Positions 37,131 through 50,600 of a stretch of 64,000 bases of DNA are shown piece after piece. Source of the stretch: Hydractinia symbiolongicarpus (Eukaryota > Cnidaria > Hydrozoa > Anthoathecata > Hydractiniidae); NCBI RefSeq assembly GCF_029227915.1, contig NC_079886.1:27692501-27756500 (forward strand), read 5' to 3'. The notes under the pieces were generated by a model. It was not told the origin of the DNA. It did no database searches and worked only from the letters and a program-made list of their open reading frames with translations. Each line of letters opens with the position of its first letter. The stretch's first letter is position 1. A program made the position numbers and the translations under genes.

Positions 37131-38960
37131 GCCAAGCCCGGGATTTACGGGAAATCGCGAGTTTTCGTTTGCCGGAGATTACACTCCTTTTATTGAGCGT
37201 CTCATCAAGAATGAAATCGTTTTTGAAAACTACAAGTCTTATGCGTTTTAGTGGTAAAAAATTAAATTAAAAAATCGTTCGGGAAATGAGTTTACTCCCA
37301 GTTTACTTTCTTTGTATACATTCGACCATACGGGTCAAGTCCGGGATTTACAGGAACTCCCGGGTTTTCGCTTGCCGGCGATTAAACTCCTTTTATTCAG
37401 CGTCTCATCAAAAATGAAATGATTTTTGAAAACTACAAGTCTCATGCGTTTTAGTGGTGAAAAAATAATTTAAAGAATCCTTCGGGAAATGAATTTACTC
37501 CCTGGGTACTTTCTTTGTATACATTCGACTATACGGGCCAAGCCCGGGATTTACGGGAAATCGCGGGTTTTCGTTTGCCGGCGATTAAACTTCTTTTATT
37601 CAGCGTCTCATCAAAAATGAAATCATTTTTGAAAACTACAAGTCTCATGCGTTTTAGTGGTGAAAATATAATTTATAGAATCGTTCGGGAAATGAGTTTA
37701 CATCCTGGGTACTTTCTTTGTATACATTCGGCTATACGGGCCAAGCCTGGGATTTACGGGAAATCGCGGGTTTTCGTTTGCCGGCGATTAAACTTCTTTT
37801 ATTCAGCGTCTCATCAAAAAATGAAATCATTTTTGAAAACTACAAGTCTCATGCGTTTTAGTGGTGAAAAAATAATTTAAAGAATCCTTCGGGAAATGAG
37901 TTTACTCCCTGGGTACTTTCTTTGTATACTTTTGACTATACGGGCCAAGCCCGGGATTTACGGGAAATCGCGGGTTTTCGTTTGCCGGAGATAACACTCC
38001 TTTTATTCAGCGTCTCATCAAGAATGAAATCGTTTTTGAAAACTACAAGTATTATGCGTTTTAGTGGTAAAAAATTAAATTAAAAAATCGTTCCGGAAAT
38101 GAGTTTACTCCCAGTTTACTTTCTTTGTATACATTCGACCATACGGGTCAAGTCCGGGATTTACAGGAACTCCCGGGTTTTCGTTTGCCGGCGATTAAAC
38201 TCCTTTTATCCAGCGTCTCATTAAAAATGAAATCATTTTTGAAAACTACAAGTCTCATGCGTTTTAGTGGTGAAAAAATAATTTAAAGAATCCTTCGGGA
38301 AATGAGTTTACTCCCTGGGTACTTTCTTTGTATACATTCGACCATACGGGCCAAGCCCGGGATTTACGAGAAATCGCGGGTTTTCGTTTGCCGGCGATTA
38401 AACTTCTTTTATTCAGCGTCTCATCAAAAATGAAACCATTTTTGAAAACTACAAGTCTCATGCGTTTTAGTGGTGAAAATATAATTTAAAGAATTGTTCG
38501 GGAAATGAGTTTACTCCCTGCGTACTTTCTTTGTATACTTTTGACTATACGGGCCGGTTCCGGGATTTAGGGGAAATCGCGGGTTTTCGTTTGCCGGAGA
38601 TTAAACTCCTTTTATTCAGCGTCTCATCAAAAATGAAAACATTTTTGAAAAGTACAGGTCTCATGCGTTTTAGTGGTGAAAAAATAATTTAAAGAATCCT
38701 TCGGGAAATGAGTTTACTCCCTGGGTACTTTCTTTGTATACTTTTTACTATACGGGCCAAGCCCGGGATTTACGAGAAATCGCGGGTTTTCGTTTGCCGG
38801 CGATTAAACTCCTTTTATTCAGCGTCTCATCAAAAATGAAATCATTTTTGAAAACTACAAGTCTCATGCGTTTTAGTGGTGAAAAAATAATTTAAAGAAT
38901 CCTTCGGGAAATGAGTTTACTCCCTGGGTACTTTCTTTGTATACATTCGACTATACGGGC
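37131..38960 (+). repeat. Satellite monomers, paralogous to 41.8-43.6 kb
   Basis: About nine monomers whose order is largely repeated around 41.8-43.6 kb (GAAATGATTTTTG, ATGAATTTACTCC, ATTACACTCC, TTATCCAGCG). One monomer near 37816 has an extra A in the dyad. No non-satellite sequence. Confidence 0.75.
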
Positions 38961-41800
38961 CAAGCCGGGATTTACGGGAAATCGCGGGTTTTCGTTTGCC
39001 GGCGATTAAACTTCTTTTATTCAGCGTCTCATCAAAATTGAAATCATTTTTAAAAACAACAAGTCTCATGCGTTTTAGTGGTGAAAATATTATTTATAGA
39101 ATCGTTCGGGAAATGAGTTTACTCTCTGCGTACTTTCTTTGTATACTTTTGACTATACGGGCCGGGTCCGGGATTTACGGGAAATCGCGGGTTTTCGTTT
39201 GCCGGAGATTAATCTCCTTTTATTCAGAGTCTCATCAAAAATGAAATCATTTTTGAAAACTACAAGTCTCATGCGTCTTAGTGGTGAAAAAATAATTTAA
39301 AGAATCGTTCGGGAAATGAGTTTACTCCCTGGGTACTTTCTTTGTATACTTTTGACTATACGGGCCGAGTCCGGGATTTACGGGAAATCGCGGGTTTTCG
39401 TTTGCCGGCGATTAAACTCCTTTTATTCAGCGTCTCATCAAAAACGAAATCATTTTTAAAAACTACAAGTCTCATGCGTCTTATTGGTGAAAAAATAATT
39501 TAAAAAATCGTTCGGGAAATGAGTTTACTCCCTGTGTACTTTCTTTGTATACATTTGACTATACGGGCCAAGCCCTGGATTTACGGGAAATCGCGGGTTT
39601 TCGTTTGCCGGCGATTAAAATTCTTTTATTCAGCGTCTCATCAAAAATGAAATCATTTTTGAAAACTGCAAGTCTCATGCGTTTTGGTGGTGAAAATGTA
39701 ATTTAAAAAATCGTTCGGAAAATGAGTTTACTCCCTGGGTACTTTCTTTGTATACATTCGACTATACGGCCGAGTCCGGGATATACGGGAAAGCGCGGGT
39801 TTTCGTTTGCCGGCGATTAAACTCCTTTTATTCAGCGTCTCATCAAAAATGAAATCAGTTTTGAAAACTACAAGTCTCATGCGTTTTAGTGGTAAAAAAA
39901 TATTTTAAAAAATCGTTCGGGAAATGAGTTTACTTCCTGGGTACTTTCTTTGTATACATTCAGCTATACGGGCCAAGCCCGGGATTTACGGGAAATCGCG
40001 AGTTTTCGTTTGCCGGAGATTAATCTCCTTTTATTCAGAGTCTCATCAAAAATGAAATCATTTTTGAAAACTACAAGTCTCATGCGTCTTAGTGGTGAAA
40101 AAATAATTTAAAGAATCGTTCGGGAAATGAGTTTACTCCCTGGGTACTTTCTTTGTATACTTTTGACTATACGGGCCGAGTCCGGGATTTACGGGAAATC
40201 GCGGGTTTTCGTTTGCCGGCGATTAAACTCCTTTTATTCAGCGTCTCATCAAAAACGAAATCATTTTTAAAAACTACAAGTCTCATGCGTCTTATTGGTG
40301 AAAAAATAATTTAAAAAATCGTTCGGGAAATGAGTTTACTCTCTGCGTACTTTCTTTGTATACTTTTGACTATACGGGCCGGGTCCGGGATTTACGGGAA
40401 ATCGCGGGTTTTCGTTTGCCGGAGATTAATCTCCTTTTATTCAGAGTCTCATCAAAAATGAAATCATTTTTGAAAACTACAAGTCTCATGCGTCTTAGTG
40501 GTGAAAAAATAATTTAAAGAATCGTTCGGGAAATGAGTTTACTCCCTGGGTACTTTCTTTGTATACTTTTGACTATACGGGCCGAGTCCGGGATTTACGG
40601 GAAATCGCGGGTTTTCGTTTGCCGGCGATTAAACTCCTTTTATTCAGCGTCTCATCAAAAACGAAATCATTTTTAAAAACTACAAGTCTCATGCGTCTTA
40701 TTGGTGAAAAAATAATTTAAAAAATCGTTCGGGAAATGAGTTTACTCCCTGTGTACTTTCTTTGTATACATTTGACTATACGGGCCAAGCCCTGGATTTA
40801 CGGGAAATCGCGGGTTTTCGTTTGCCGGCGATTAAAATTCTTTTATTCAGCGTCTCATCAAAAATGAAATCATTTTTGAAAACTGCAAGTCTCATGCGTT
40901 TTGGTGGTGAAAATGTAATTTAAAAAATCGTTCGGAAAATGAGTTTACTCCCTGGGTACTTTCTTTGTATACATTCGACTATACGGCCGAGTCCGGGATA
41001 TACGGGAAAGCGCGGGTTTTCGTTTGCCGGCGATTAAACTCCTTTTATTCAGCGTCTCATCAAAAATGAAATCAGTTTTGAAAACTACAAGTCTCATGCG
41101 TTTTAGTGGTAAAAAAATATTTTAAAAAATCGTTCGGGAAATGAGTTTACTTCCTGGGTACTTTCTTTGTATACATTCAGCTATACGGGCCAAGCCCGGG
41201 ATTTACGGGAAATCGCGAGTTTTCGTTTGCCGGAGATTAATCTCCTTTTATTCAGAGTCTCATCAAAAATGAAATCATTTTTGAAAACTACAAGTCTCAT
41301 GCGTCTTAGTGGTGAAAAAATAATTTAAAGAATCGTTCGGGAAATGAGTTTACTCCCTGGGTACTTTCTTTGTATACATTTGACTATACGGGCCGAGTCC
41401 GGGATTTACGGGAAATCGCGGGTTTTCGTTTGCCGGCGATTAAACTCCTTTTATTCAGCGTCTCATCAAAAACGAAATCATTTTTAAAAACTACAAGTCT
41501 CATGCGTCTTATTGGTGAAAAAATAATTTAAAAAATCGTTCGGGAAATGAGTTTACTCCCTGGGTACTTTCTTTGTATACATTTGACTATACGGGCCAAG
41601 CCCTGGATTTACGGGAAATCGCGGGTTTTCGTTTGCCGGCGATTAAAATTCTTTTATTCAGCGTCTCATCAAAAATGAAATCATTTTTGAAAACTGCAAG
41701 TCTCATGCGTTTTGGTGGTGAAAATGTAATTTAAAAAATCGTTCAGAAAATGAGTTTACTCCCTGGGTACTTTCTTTGTATACATTCAGCTATACGGGCC
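38961..41800 (+). repeat. HOR: ~1,217-bp (6-monomer) repeat
   Basis: The variant GATTAATCTCC followed by TTCAGAGTC occurs at ~39208, 40018, 40424 and 41235, spaced 810, 406 and 811 bp. The private AAATATTTTAAAAAATCG at ~39900 recurs at ~41117. The pattern indicates a 1,217-bp unit built from 2- and 4-monomer pieces. Confidence 0.8.
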
Positions 41801-44451
41801 AAGCCCGGCATTTACGGGAAATCGCGAGTTTTCGTTTGCCGGAGATTACACTCCTTTTATTGAGCGTCTCATCAAGAATGAAATCGTTTTTGAAAACTAC
41901 AAGTCTTATGCGTTTTAGTGGTAAAAAATTAAATTAAAAAATCGTTCGGGAAATGAGTTTACTCCCAGTTTACTTTCTTTGTATACATTCGACCATACGG
42001 GTCAAGTCCGGGATTTACAGGAACTCCCGGGTTTTCGCTTGCCGGCGATTAAACTCCTTTTATTCAGCGTCTCATCAAAAATGAAATGATTTTTGAAAAC
42101 TACAAGTCTCATGCGTTTTAGTGGTGAAAAAATAATTTAAAGAATCCTTCGGGAAATGAATTTACTCCCTGGGTACTTTCTTTGTATACATTCGACTATA
42201 CGGGCCAAGCCCGGGATTTACGGGAAATCGCGGGTTTTCGTTTGCCGGCGATTAAACTCCTTTTATTCAGCGTCTCATCAAAAATGAAATCATTTTTGAA
42301 AACTACAAGTCTCATGCGTCTTAGTGGTAAAAAAATAATTTAAAAAATCGTTCGGGAAATGAGTTTACATCCTGGGTACTTTCTTTGTATACATTCGGCT
42401 ATACGGGCCGAGCCTGGGATTTACGGGAAATCGCGGGTTTTCGTTTGCCGGCGATTAAACTTCTTTTATTCAGCGTCTCATCAAAAATGAAATCATTTTT
42501 GAAAACTACAAGTCTCATGCGTTTTAGTGGTGAAAAAATAATTTAAAGAATCCTTCGGGAAATGAGTTTACTCCCTGGGTACTTTCTTTGTATACTTTTG
42601 ACTATACGGGCCAAGCCCGGGATTTACGGGAAATCGCGGGTTTTCGTTTGCCGGAGATTACACTCCTTTTTTTCAGCGTCTCATCAAGAATGAAATCGTT
42701 TTTGAAAACTACAAGTATTATGCGTTTTAGTGGTAAAAAATTAAATTAAAAAATCGTTCCGGAAATGAGTTTACTCCCAGTTTACTTTCTTTGTATACAT
42801 TCGACCATACGGGTCAAGTCCGGGAATTACAGGAACTGCCGGGTTTTCGTTTGCCGGCGATTAAACTCCTTTTATCCAGCGTCTCATCAAAAATGAAATC
42901 ATTTTTGAAAACTACAAGTCTCATGCGTTTTAGTGGTGAAAAAATAATTTAAAGAATCCTTCGGGAAATGAGTTTACTCCCTGGGTACTTTCTTTGTATA
43001 CATTCGACTATACGGGCCAAGCCCGGGATTTACGAGAAATCGCGGGTTTTCGTTTGCCGGCGATTAAACTTCTTTTATTCAGCGTCTCATCAAAAATGAA
43101 ATCATTTTTGAAAACTACAAGTCTCATGCGTTTTAGTGGTGAAAATATAATTTAAAGAATCGTTCGGGAAATGAGTTTACTACCTGCGTACTTTCTTTGT
43201 ATACTTTTGACTATACGGGCCGGTTCCGGGATTTAGGGGAAATCGCGGGTTTTCGTTTGCCGGAGATTAAACTCCTTTTATTCAGCGTCTCATCAAAAAT
43301 GAAATCATTTTTGAAAAGTACAAGTCTCATGCGATTTAGTGGTGAAAAAATAATTTAAAGAATCCTTCGGGAAATGAGTTTACTCCCTGGGTACTTTCTT
43401 TGTATACTTTTTACTATACGGGCCAAGCCCGGGATTTACGAGAAATCGCGGGTTTTCGTTTGCCGGCGATTAAACTCCTTTTATTCAGCGTCTCATCAAA
43501 AATGAAATCATTTTTGAAAACTACAAGTCTCATGCGTTTTAGTGGTGAAAAAATAATTTAAAGAATCCTTCGGGAAATGAGTTTACTCCCTGGGTACTTT
43601 CTTTGTATACATTCGACTATACGGGCCAAGCCCGGGATTTACGGGAAATCGCGGGTTTTCGTTTGCCGGCGATTAAACTTCTTTTATTCAGCGTCTCATC
43701 AAAATTGAAATCATTTTTAAAAACAACAAGTCTCATGCGTTTTAGTGGTGAAAATATTATTTATAGAATCGTTCGGGAAATGTGTTTACTCTCTGCGTAC
43801 TTTCTTTGTATACTTTTGACTATACGGGCCGGGTCCGGGATTTACGGGAAATCGCGGGTTTTCGTTTGCCGGAGATTAATCTCCTTTTATTCAGAGTCTC
43901 ATCAAAAATGAAATCATTTTTGAAAACTACAAGTCTCATGCGTCTTAGTGGTGAAAAAATAATTTAAAAAATCGTTCGGGAAATGAGATTACTCCCTGGG
44001 TACTTTCTTTGTGTACATTCGACTATACGGGCCAAGTCCGGGATTTACGGGAAATCGCGGGTTTTCGTTTGCCGGCGATAAACTACTTTTATTCAGCGTC
44101 TCATCAAAAATAAAATCATTTTTGAAAACTACAAGTCTCATGCGTTTTAGTGGTGAAAAAATAATTTAAAGAATCCTTCGGGAAATGAGTTTACTCCCTG
44201 GGTACTTTCTTTGTATACATTCGACTATACGGGCCAAGCCCGGGATTTACGGGAAATCGCGGGTTTTCGTTTGCCGGCGATTAAACTCCTTTTATTCAGC
44301 GTCTCATCAAAAATGAAATCATTTTTGAAAACTACAAGTCTCATGCGTTTTAGTGGTGAAAATATAATTTATAGAATCGTTCGGGAAATGAGTTTACTCT
44401 CTGCGTACTTTCTTTGTATACTTTTGACTATACGGGCCGGGTCCGGGATTT
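41801..44451 (+). repeat. Satellite monomers with cross-homology to 37-39 kb
   Basis: About thirteen monomers. ~42850-43900 resembles 38180-39300 including the ATCAAAATTGAAATC and AAAAACAACAAG changes. One monomer near 43780 carries ATGTGTTTACTC, a private change. Confidence 0.7.
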
Positions 44452-47400
44452 ACGGGAAATCGCGGGTTTTCGTTTGCCGGAGATTAAACTCCTTTTATTC
44501 AGCGTCTCATCAAAAATGAAATCATTTTGAAAACTACAAGTCTCATGCGTCTTAGTGGTGAAAAATTAATTTAAAAAATCGTTCGGGAAATGAGTTTACT
44601 CCCTGGGTACTTTCTTTGTGTACATTCGACTATACGGGCCAAGTCCGGGATTTACGGGAAATCGCGGGTTTTTGTTTGCCGGCGATAAACTTCTTTTATT
44701 CAGCGTCTCATTAAAAATAAAATCATTTTTGAAAACTACAAGTCTCATGCGTTTTAGTGGTGAAAATGTAATTTAAAGAATCGTTCGGGAAATGAGTTTA
44801 CTTCCTGCGTACTTTCTTTGTATACTTTTGACTATACGGGCCGGTTCTAGGATTTAGGGGAAATCGCGGGTTTTCGTTTGACGGAGATTAAACTCCTTTT
44901 ATTCAGCGTCTCATCAAAAATGAAATCATTTTTGAAAACTACAAGTCTCATGCGTTTTAGTGGTGAAAAAATACTTTAAAGAATCCTTCGGGAAATGAGT
45001 TTACTCGCTGGGTAATTTCTTTGTATACACTCGACTATACGGGCCAAGCCCGGGATTTACGGGAAATCGCGGGTTTTCGTTTCCCGGCGATTAAACTTCT
45101 TTTATTCAGCGTCTCATCAAAAATGAAATCATTTTTGAAAACTACAAGTCTCATGCGTTTTAGTGGTGAAAATATAATTTATAGAATCGTTCGGGAAATG
45201 AGTTTACTCCCTGCGTTCTTTCTTTGTATACTTTTGACTACACGGGCCGGGTCCGGGATTTACGGGAAATCGCGGGTTTTCGTTTGCCGGCGATTAAACT
45301 CCTTTTATTCAGCGTCTCATCAAAAACGAGATTATTTCTAAAAACTACAAGTCTCATGCGTTTTAGTGGTGACAAATAATTTAAAGAATCGTTCAGGAAA
45401 TGAGTTTACTCCCAGTTTACTTTCTTTGTATACATTCGACTATACGGCCAAGCCCGGAATTTACGGGAAATCGCGGGTTTTCGTTTGCCGGCGATTAAAC
45501 TTCTTTTATTCAGCGTCTCATCAAAAACGAAATTACTTTTGAAAACTACAAGTCTCATGCGTTTTAGTGGTGAAAAATAATTTAAAGAATCGTTCGGGAA
45601 ATGAGTTTACTCCCTGGGTACTTTCTTTGTATACTTTTGACTATACGGGCCGAATCCGGGATTTACGGGAAATCGCAGGTTTTCGTTTGCCGGCGATTAA
45701 ACTCCTTTTATTCAGCGTCTCATCAAAAGCGAAATCATTTTTAAAAACTACAAGTCTCATGCGTTTTAGTGGTGAAAATTAGTTTAAAGAATCGTTCGGG
45801 AAATGAGTTTACTCCCTGCGTACTTTCTTGGTATACTTTTGACTATACGGGCCGAGTCTGGCATTTACGGGAAATCGCGGGGTTTTGTTTGCCGGCGATT
45901 AAACTCCTTTTATTCAGCGTCTCATCAAAAATGAAATCATTTTTGAAAACTACAAGTCTCATGCGTCTTAGTGGTAAAAAAATAATTTAAAAAATCGTTC
46001 GGGAAATGAGTTTACTTCCTGGGTACTTTCTTTGTATAACTTCGGCTATACGGGCCAAGCCTGGGATTTACGGGAAATCGCGGGTTTTCGTTTGCCGGAG
46101 ATTAAACTCCTTTTATTCAGCGTCTCATCAAAAATGAAATCATTTTGAAAACTACAAGTCTCATGCGTCTTAGTGGTGAAAAATTAATTTAAAAAATCGT
46201 TCGGGAAATGAGTTTACTCCCTGGGTACTTTCTTTGTGTACATTCGACTATACGGGCCAAGTCCGGGATTTACGGGAAATCGCGGGTTTTTGTTTGCCGG
46301 CGATAAACTTCTTTTATTCAGCGTCTCATTAAAAATAAAATCATTTTTGAAAACTACAAGTCTCATGCGTTTTAGTGGTGAAAATGTAATTTAAAGAATC
46401 GTTCGGGAAATGAGTTTACTTCCTGCGTACTTTCTTTGTATACTTTTGACTATACGGGCCGGTTCTAGGATTTAGGGGAAATCGCGGGTTTTCGTTTGAC
46501 GGAGATTAAACTCCTTTTATTCAGCGTCTCATCAAAAATGAAATCATTTTTGAAAACTACAAGTCTCATGCGTTTTAGTGGTGAAAAAATACTTTAAAGA
46601 ATCCTTCGGGAAATGAGTTTACTCGCTGGGTAATTTCTTTGTATACACTCGACTATACGGGCCAAGCCCGGGATTTACGGGAAATCGCGGGTTTTCGTTT
46701 CCCGGCGATTAAACTTCTTTTATTCAGCGTCTCATCAAAAATGAAATCATTTTTGAAAACTACAAGTCTCATGCGTTTTAGTGGTGAAAATATAATTTAT
46801 AGAATCGTTCGGGAAATGAGTTTACTCCCTGCGTTCTTTCTTTGTATACTTTTGACTACACGGGCCGGGTCCGGGATTTACGGGAAATCGCGGGTTTTCG
46901 TTTGCCGGCGATTAAACTCCTTTTATTCAGCGTCTCATCAAAAACGAGATTATTTCTAAAAACTACAAGTCTCATGCGTTTTAGTGGTGACAAATAATTT
47001 AAAGAATCGTTCAGGAAATGAGTTTACTCCCAGTTTACTTTCTTTGTATACATTCGACTATACGGCCAAGCCCGGAATTTACGGGAAATCGCGGGTTTTC
47101 GTTTGCCGGCGATTAAACTTCTTTTATTCAGCGTCTCATCAAAAACGAAATTACTTTTGAAAACTACAAGTCTCATGCGTTTTAGTGGTGAAAAATAATT
47201 TAAAGAATCGTTCGGGAAATGAGTTTACTCCCTGGGTACTTTCTTTGTATACTTTTGACTATACGGGCCGAATCCGGGATTTACGGGAAATCGCAGGTTT
47301 TCGTTTGCCGGCGATTAAACTCCTTTTATTCAGCGTCTCATCAAAAGCGAAATCATTTTTAAAAACTACAAGTCTCATGCGTTTTAGTGGTGAAAATTAG

Positions 47401-47687
47401 TTTAAAGAATCGTTCGGGAAATGAGTTTACTCCCTGCGTACTTTCTTGGTATACTTTTGACTATACGGGCCGAGTCTGGCATTTACGGGAAATCGCGGGG
47501 TTTTGTTTGCCGGCGATTAAACTCCTTTTATTCAGCGTCTCATCAAAAATGAAATCATTTTTGAAAACTACAAGTCTCATGCGTCTTAGTGGTAAAAAAA
47601 TAATTTAAAAAATCGTTCGGGAAATGAGTTTACTTCCTGGGTACTTTCTTTGTATAACTTCGGCTATACGGGCCAAGCCTGGGATTT
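44452..47687 (+). repeat. HOR: tandem duplication of a 1,618-bp (8-monomer) unit
   Basis: Copy 1 (~44452-46069) and copy 2 (~46070-47687) match at offset 1,618. Shared changes include a deleted T in the dyad (ATCATTTTGAAAAC), GGTTCTAGGATTTAGG, ACTACACGGGCC, ACGAGATTATTTC, TGACAAATAATTT and CTTGGTATAC. Confidence 0.88.
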
Positions 47688-50600
47688 ACGGGAAATCGCG
47701 GGTTTTCGTTTGCCGGCGATTAAACTTCTTTTATTCAGCGTCTCATCAAAAATGAAATCATTTTCGAAAACTACAGGTCTCATGCGTCTTAGTGGTAAAA
47801 AAATAATTTAAAAAATCGTTCGGGAAATGAGTTTACTTCCTGGGTACTTTCTTTGTATACATTCGGCTATACGGGCCAAGCCTGGGATTTACGGGAAATC
47901 GCGGGTTTTCGTTTGCCGGCGATTAAACTTCTTTTATTCAGCGTCTCATCAAAAATGAAATCATTTTTGAAAACTACAAGTCTCATGCGTTTTAGTGGTG
48001 AAAATATAATTTAAAGAATCGTTCAGGAAATGAGTTCACTTCCTGCGTACTTTCTTTGTATACTTTTGACTATACGGGCCGGTTCCGGGATTTAGGGGAA
48101 ATCGCGGGTTTTCGTTTGCCGGAGATTAAACTCCTTTTATTCAGCGTCTCATCAAAAATGAAATCATTTTTAAAAACTACAAGTCTCATGCGTTTTAGTG
48201 GTGAAAAAATAATTTAAAAAATCCCTCGGGAAATGAGTTTACTCCCTGGGTACTTTCTTTGTATACTTTTGACTATACGGGCCAAGCCCGGGATTTACGG
48301 GAAATCGCGGGTTTTCGTTTGCCGGAGATTACACTCCTTTTATTCAGCGTCTCATCAAGAATGAAATCGTTTTTGAAAACTACAAGTATTATGCGTTTTA
48401 GTGGTAAAAAATTAAATTAAAAAATCGTTCGGGAAATGAGTTTACTCCCAGTTTACTTTCTTTGTATACATTCGACCATACGGGTCAAGTCCGGGATTTA
48501 CAGGAACTCCCGGGTTTTCGTTTGCCGGCGATTAAACTCCTTTTATCCAGCGTCTCATCAAAAATGAAATCATTTTTGAAAACTACAAGTCTCATGCGTT
48601 TTAGTGGTGAAAAAATAATTTAAAGAATCCTTCGGGAAATGAGTTTACTCCCTGGGTACTTTCTTTGTATACTTTTGACTATACGGGCCAAGCCCGGGAT
48701 TTACGGGAAATCGCGGGTTTTCGTTTGCCGGCGATTAAACTCCTTTTATTCAGCGTCTCATCAAAAACGAGATTATTTCTGAAAACTACAAGTCTCATGC
48801 GTTTTAGTGGTGACAAATAATTTAAAGAATCGTTCAGGAAATGAGTTTACTCCCAGTTTACTTTCTTTGTATACATTCGACTATACGGCCAAGCCCGGAA
48901 TTTACGGGAAATCGCGGGTTTTCGTTTGCCGGCGATTAAACTTCTTTTATTCAGCGTCTCATCAAAAACGAAATTACTTTTGAAAACTACAAGTCTCATG
49001 CGTTTTAGTGGTGAAAAATAATTTAAAGAATCGTTCGGGAAATGAGTTTACTCCCTGGGTACTTTCTTTGTATACTTTTGACTATACGGGCCGAATCCGG
49101 GATTTACGGGAAATCGCAGGTTTTCGTTTGCCGGCGATTAAACTCCTTTTATTCAGCGTCTCATCAAAAGCGAAATCATTTTTAAAAACTACAAGTCTCA
49201 TGCGTTTTAGTGGTGAAAATTAGTTTAAAGAATCGTTCGGGAAATGAGTTTACTCCCTGCGTACTTTCTTGGTATACTTTTGACTATACGGGCCGAGTCT
49301 GGCATTTACGGGAAATCGCGGGGTTTTGTTTGCCGGCGATTAAACTCCTTTTATTCAGCGTCTCATCAAAAATGAAATCATTTTTGAAAACTACAAGTCT
49401 CATGCGTCTTAGTGGTAAAATAATAATTTAAAAAATCGTTCGGGAAATGAGTTTACTTCCTGGGTACTTTCTTTGTATAACTTCGGCTATACGGGCCAAG
49501 CCTGGGATTTACGGGAAATCGCGGGTTTTCGTTTGCCGGCGATTAAACTTCTTTTATTCAGCGTCTCATCAAAAATGAAATCATTTTCGAAAACTACAGG
49601 TCTCATGCGTCTTAGTGGTAAAAAAATAATTTAAAAAATCGTTCGGGAAATGAGTTTACTTCCTGGGTACTTTCTTTGTATACATTCGGCTATACGGGCC
49701 AAGCCTGGGATTTACGGGAAATCGCGGGTTTTCGTTTGCCGGCGATTAAACTTCTTTTATTCAGCGTCTCATCAAAAATGAAATCATTTTTGAAAACTAC
49801 AAGTCTCATGCGTTTTAGTGGTGAAAATATAATTTAAAGAATCGTTCAGGAAATGAGTTCACTCCCTGCGTACTTTCTTTGTATACTTTTGACTATACGG
49901 GCCGGTTCCGGGATTTAGGGGAAATCGCGGGTTTTCGTTTGCCGGAGATTAAACTCCTTTTATTCAGCGTCTCATCAAAAATGAAATCATTTTTGAAAAC
50001 TACAAGTCTCATGCGTTTTAGTGGTGAAAAAATAATTTAAAAAATCCCTCGGGAAATGAGTTTACTCCCTGGGTACTTTCTTTGTATACTTTTGACTATA
50101 CGGGCCAAGCCCGGGATTTACGGGAAATCGCGGGTTTTCGTTTGCCGGAGATTACACTCCTTTTATTCAGCGTCTCATCAAGAATGAAATCGTTTTTGAA
50201 AACTACAAGTATTATGCGTTTTAGTGGTAAAAAATTAAATTAAAAAATCGTTCGGAAAATGAGTTTACTCCCTGGGTACTTTCTTTGTATACATTCGACC
50301 ATACGGGTCAAGTCCGGGATTTACAGGAACTCCCGGGTTTTCGTTTGCCGGCGATTAAACTCCTTTTATCCAGCGTCTCATCAAAAATGAAATCATTTTT
50401 GAAAACTACAAGTCTCATGCGTTTTAGTGGTGACAAATAATTTAAAGAATCGTTCAGGAAATGAGTTTACTCCCAGTTTACTTTCTTTGTATACATTCGA
50501 CTATACGGCCAAGCCCGGAATTTACGGGAAATCGCGGGTTTTCGTTTGCCGGCGATTAAACTTCTTTTATTCAGCGTCTCATCAAAAACGAAATTACTTT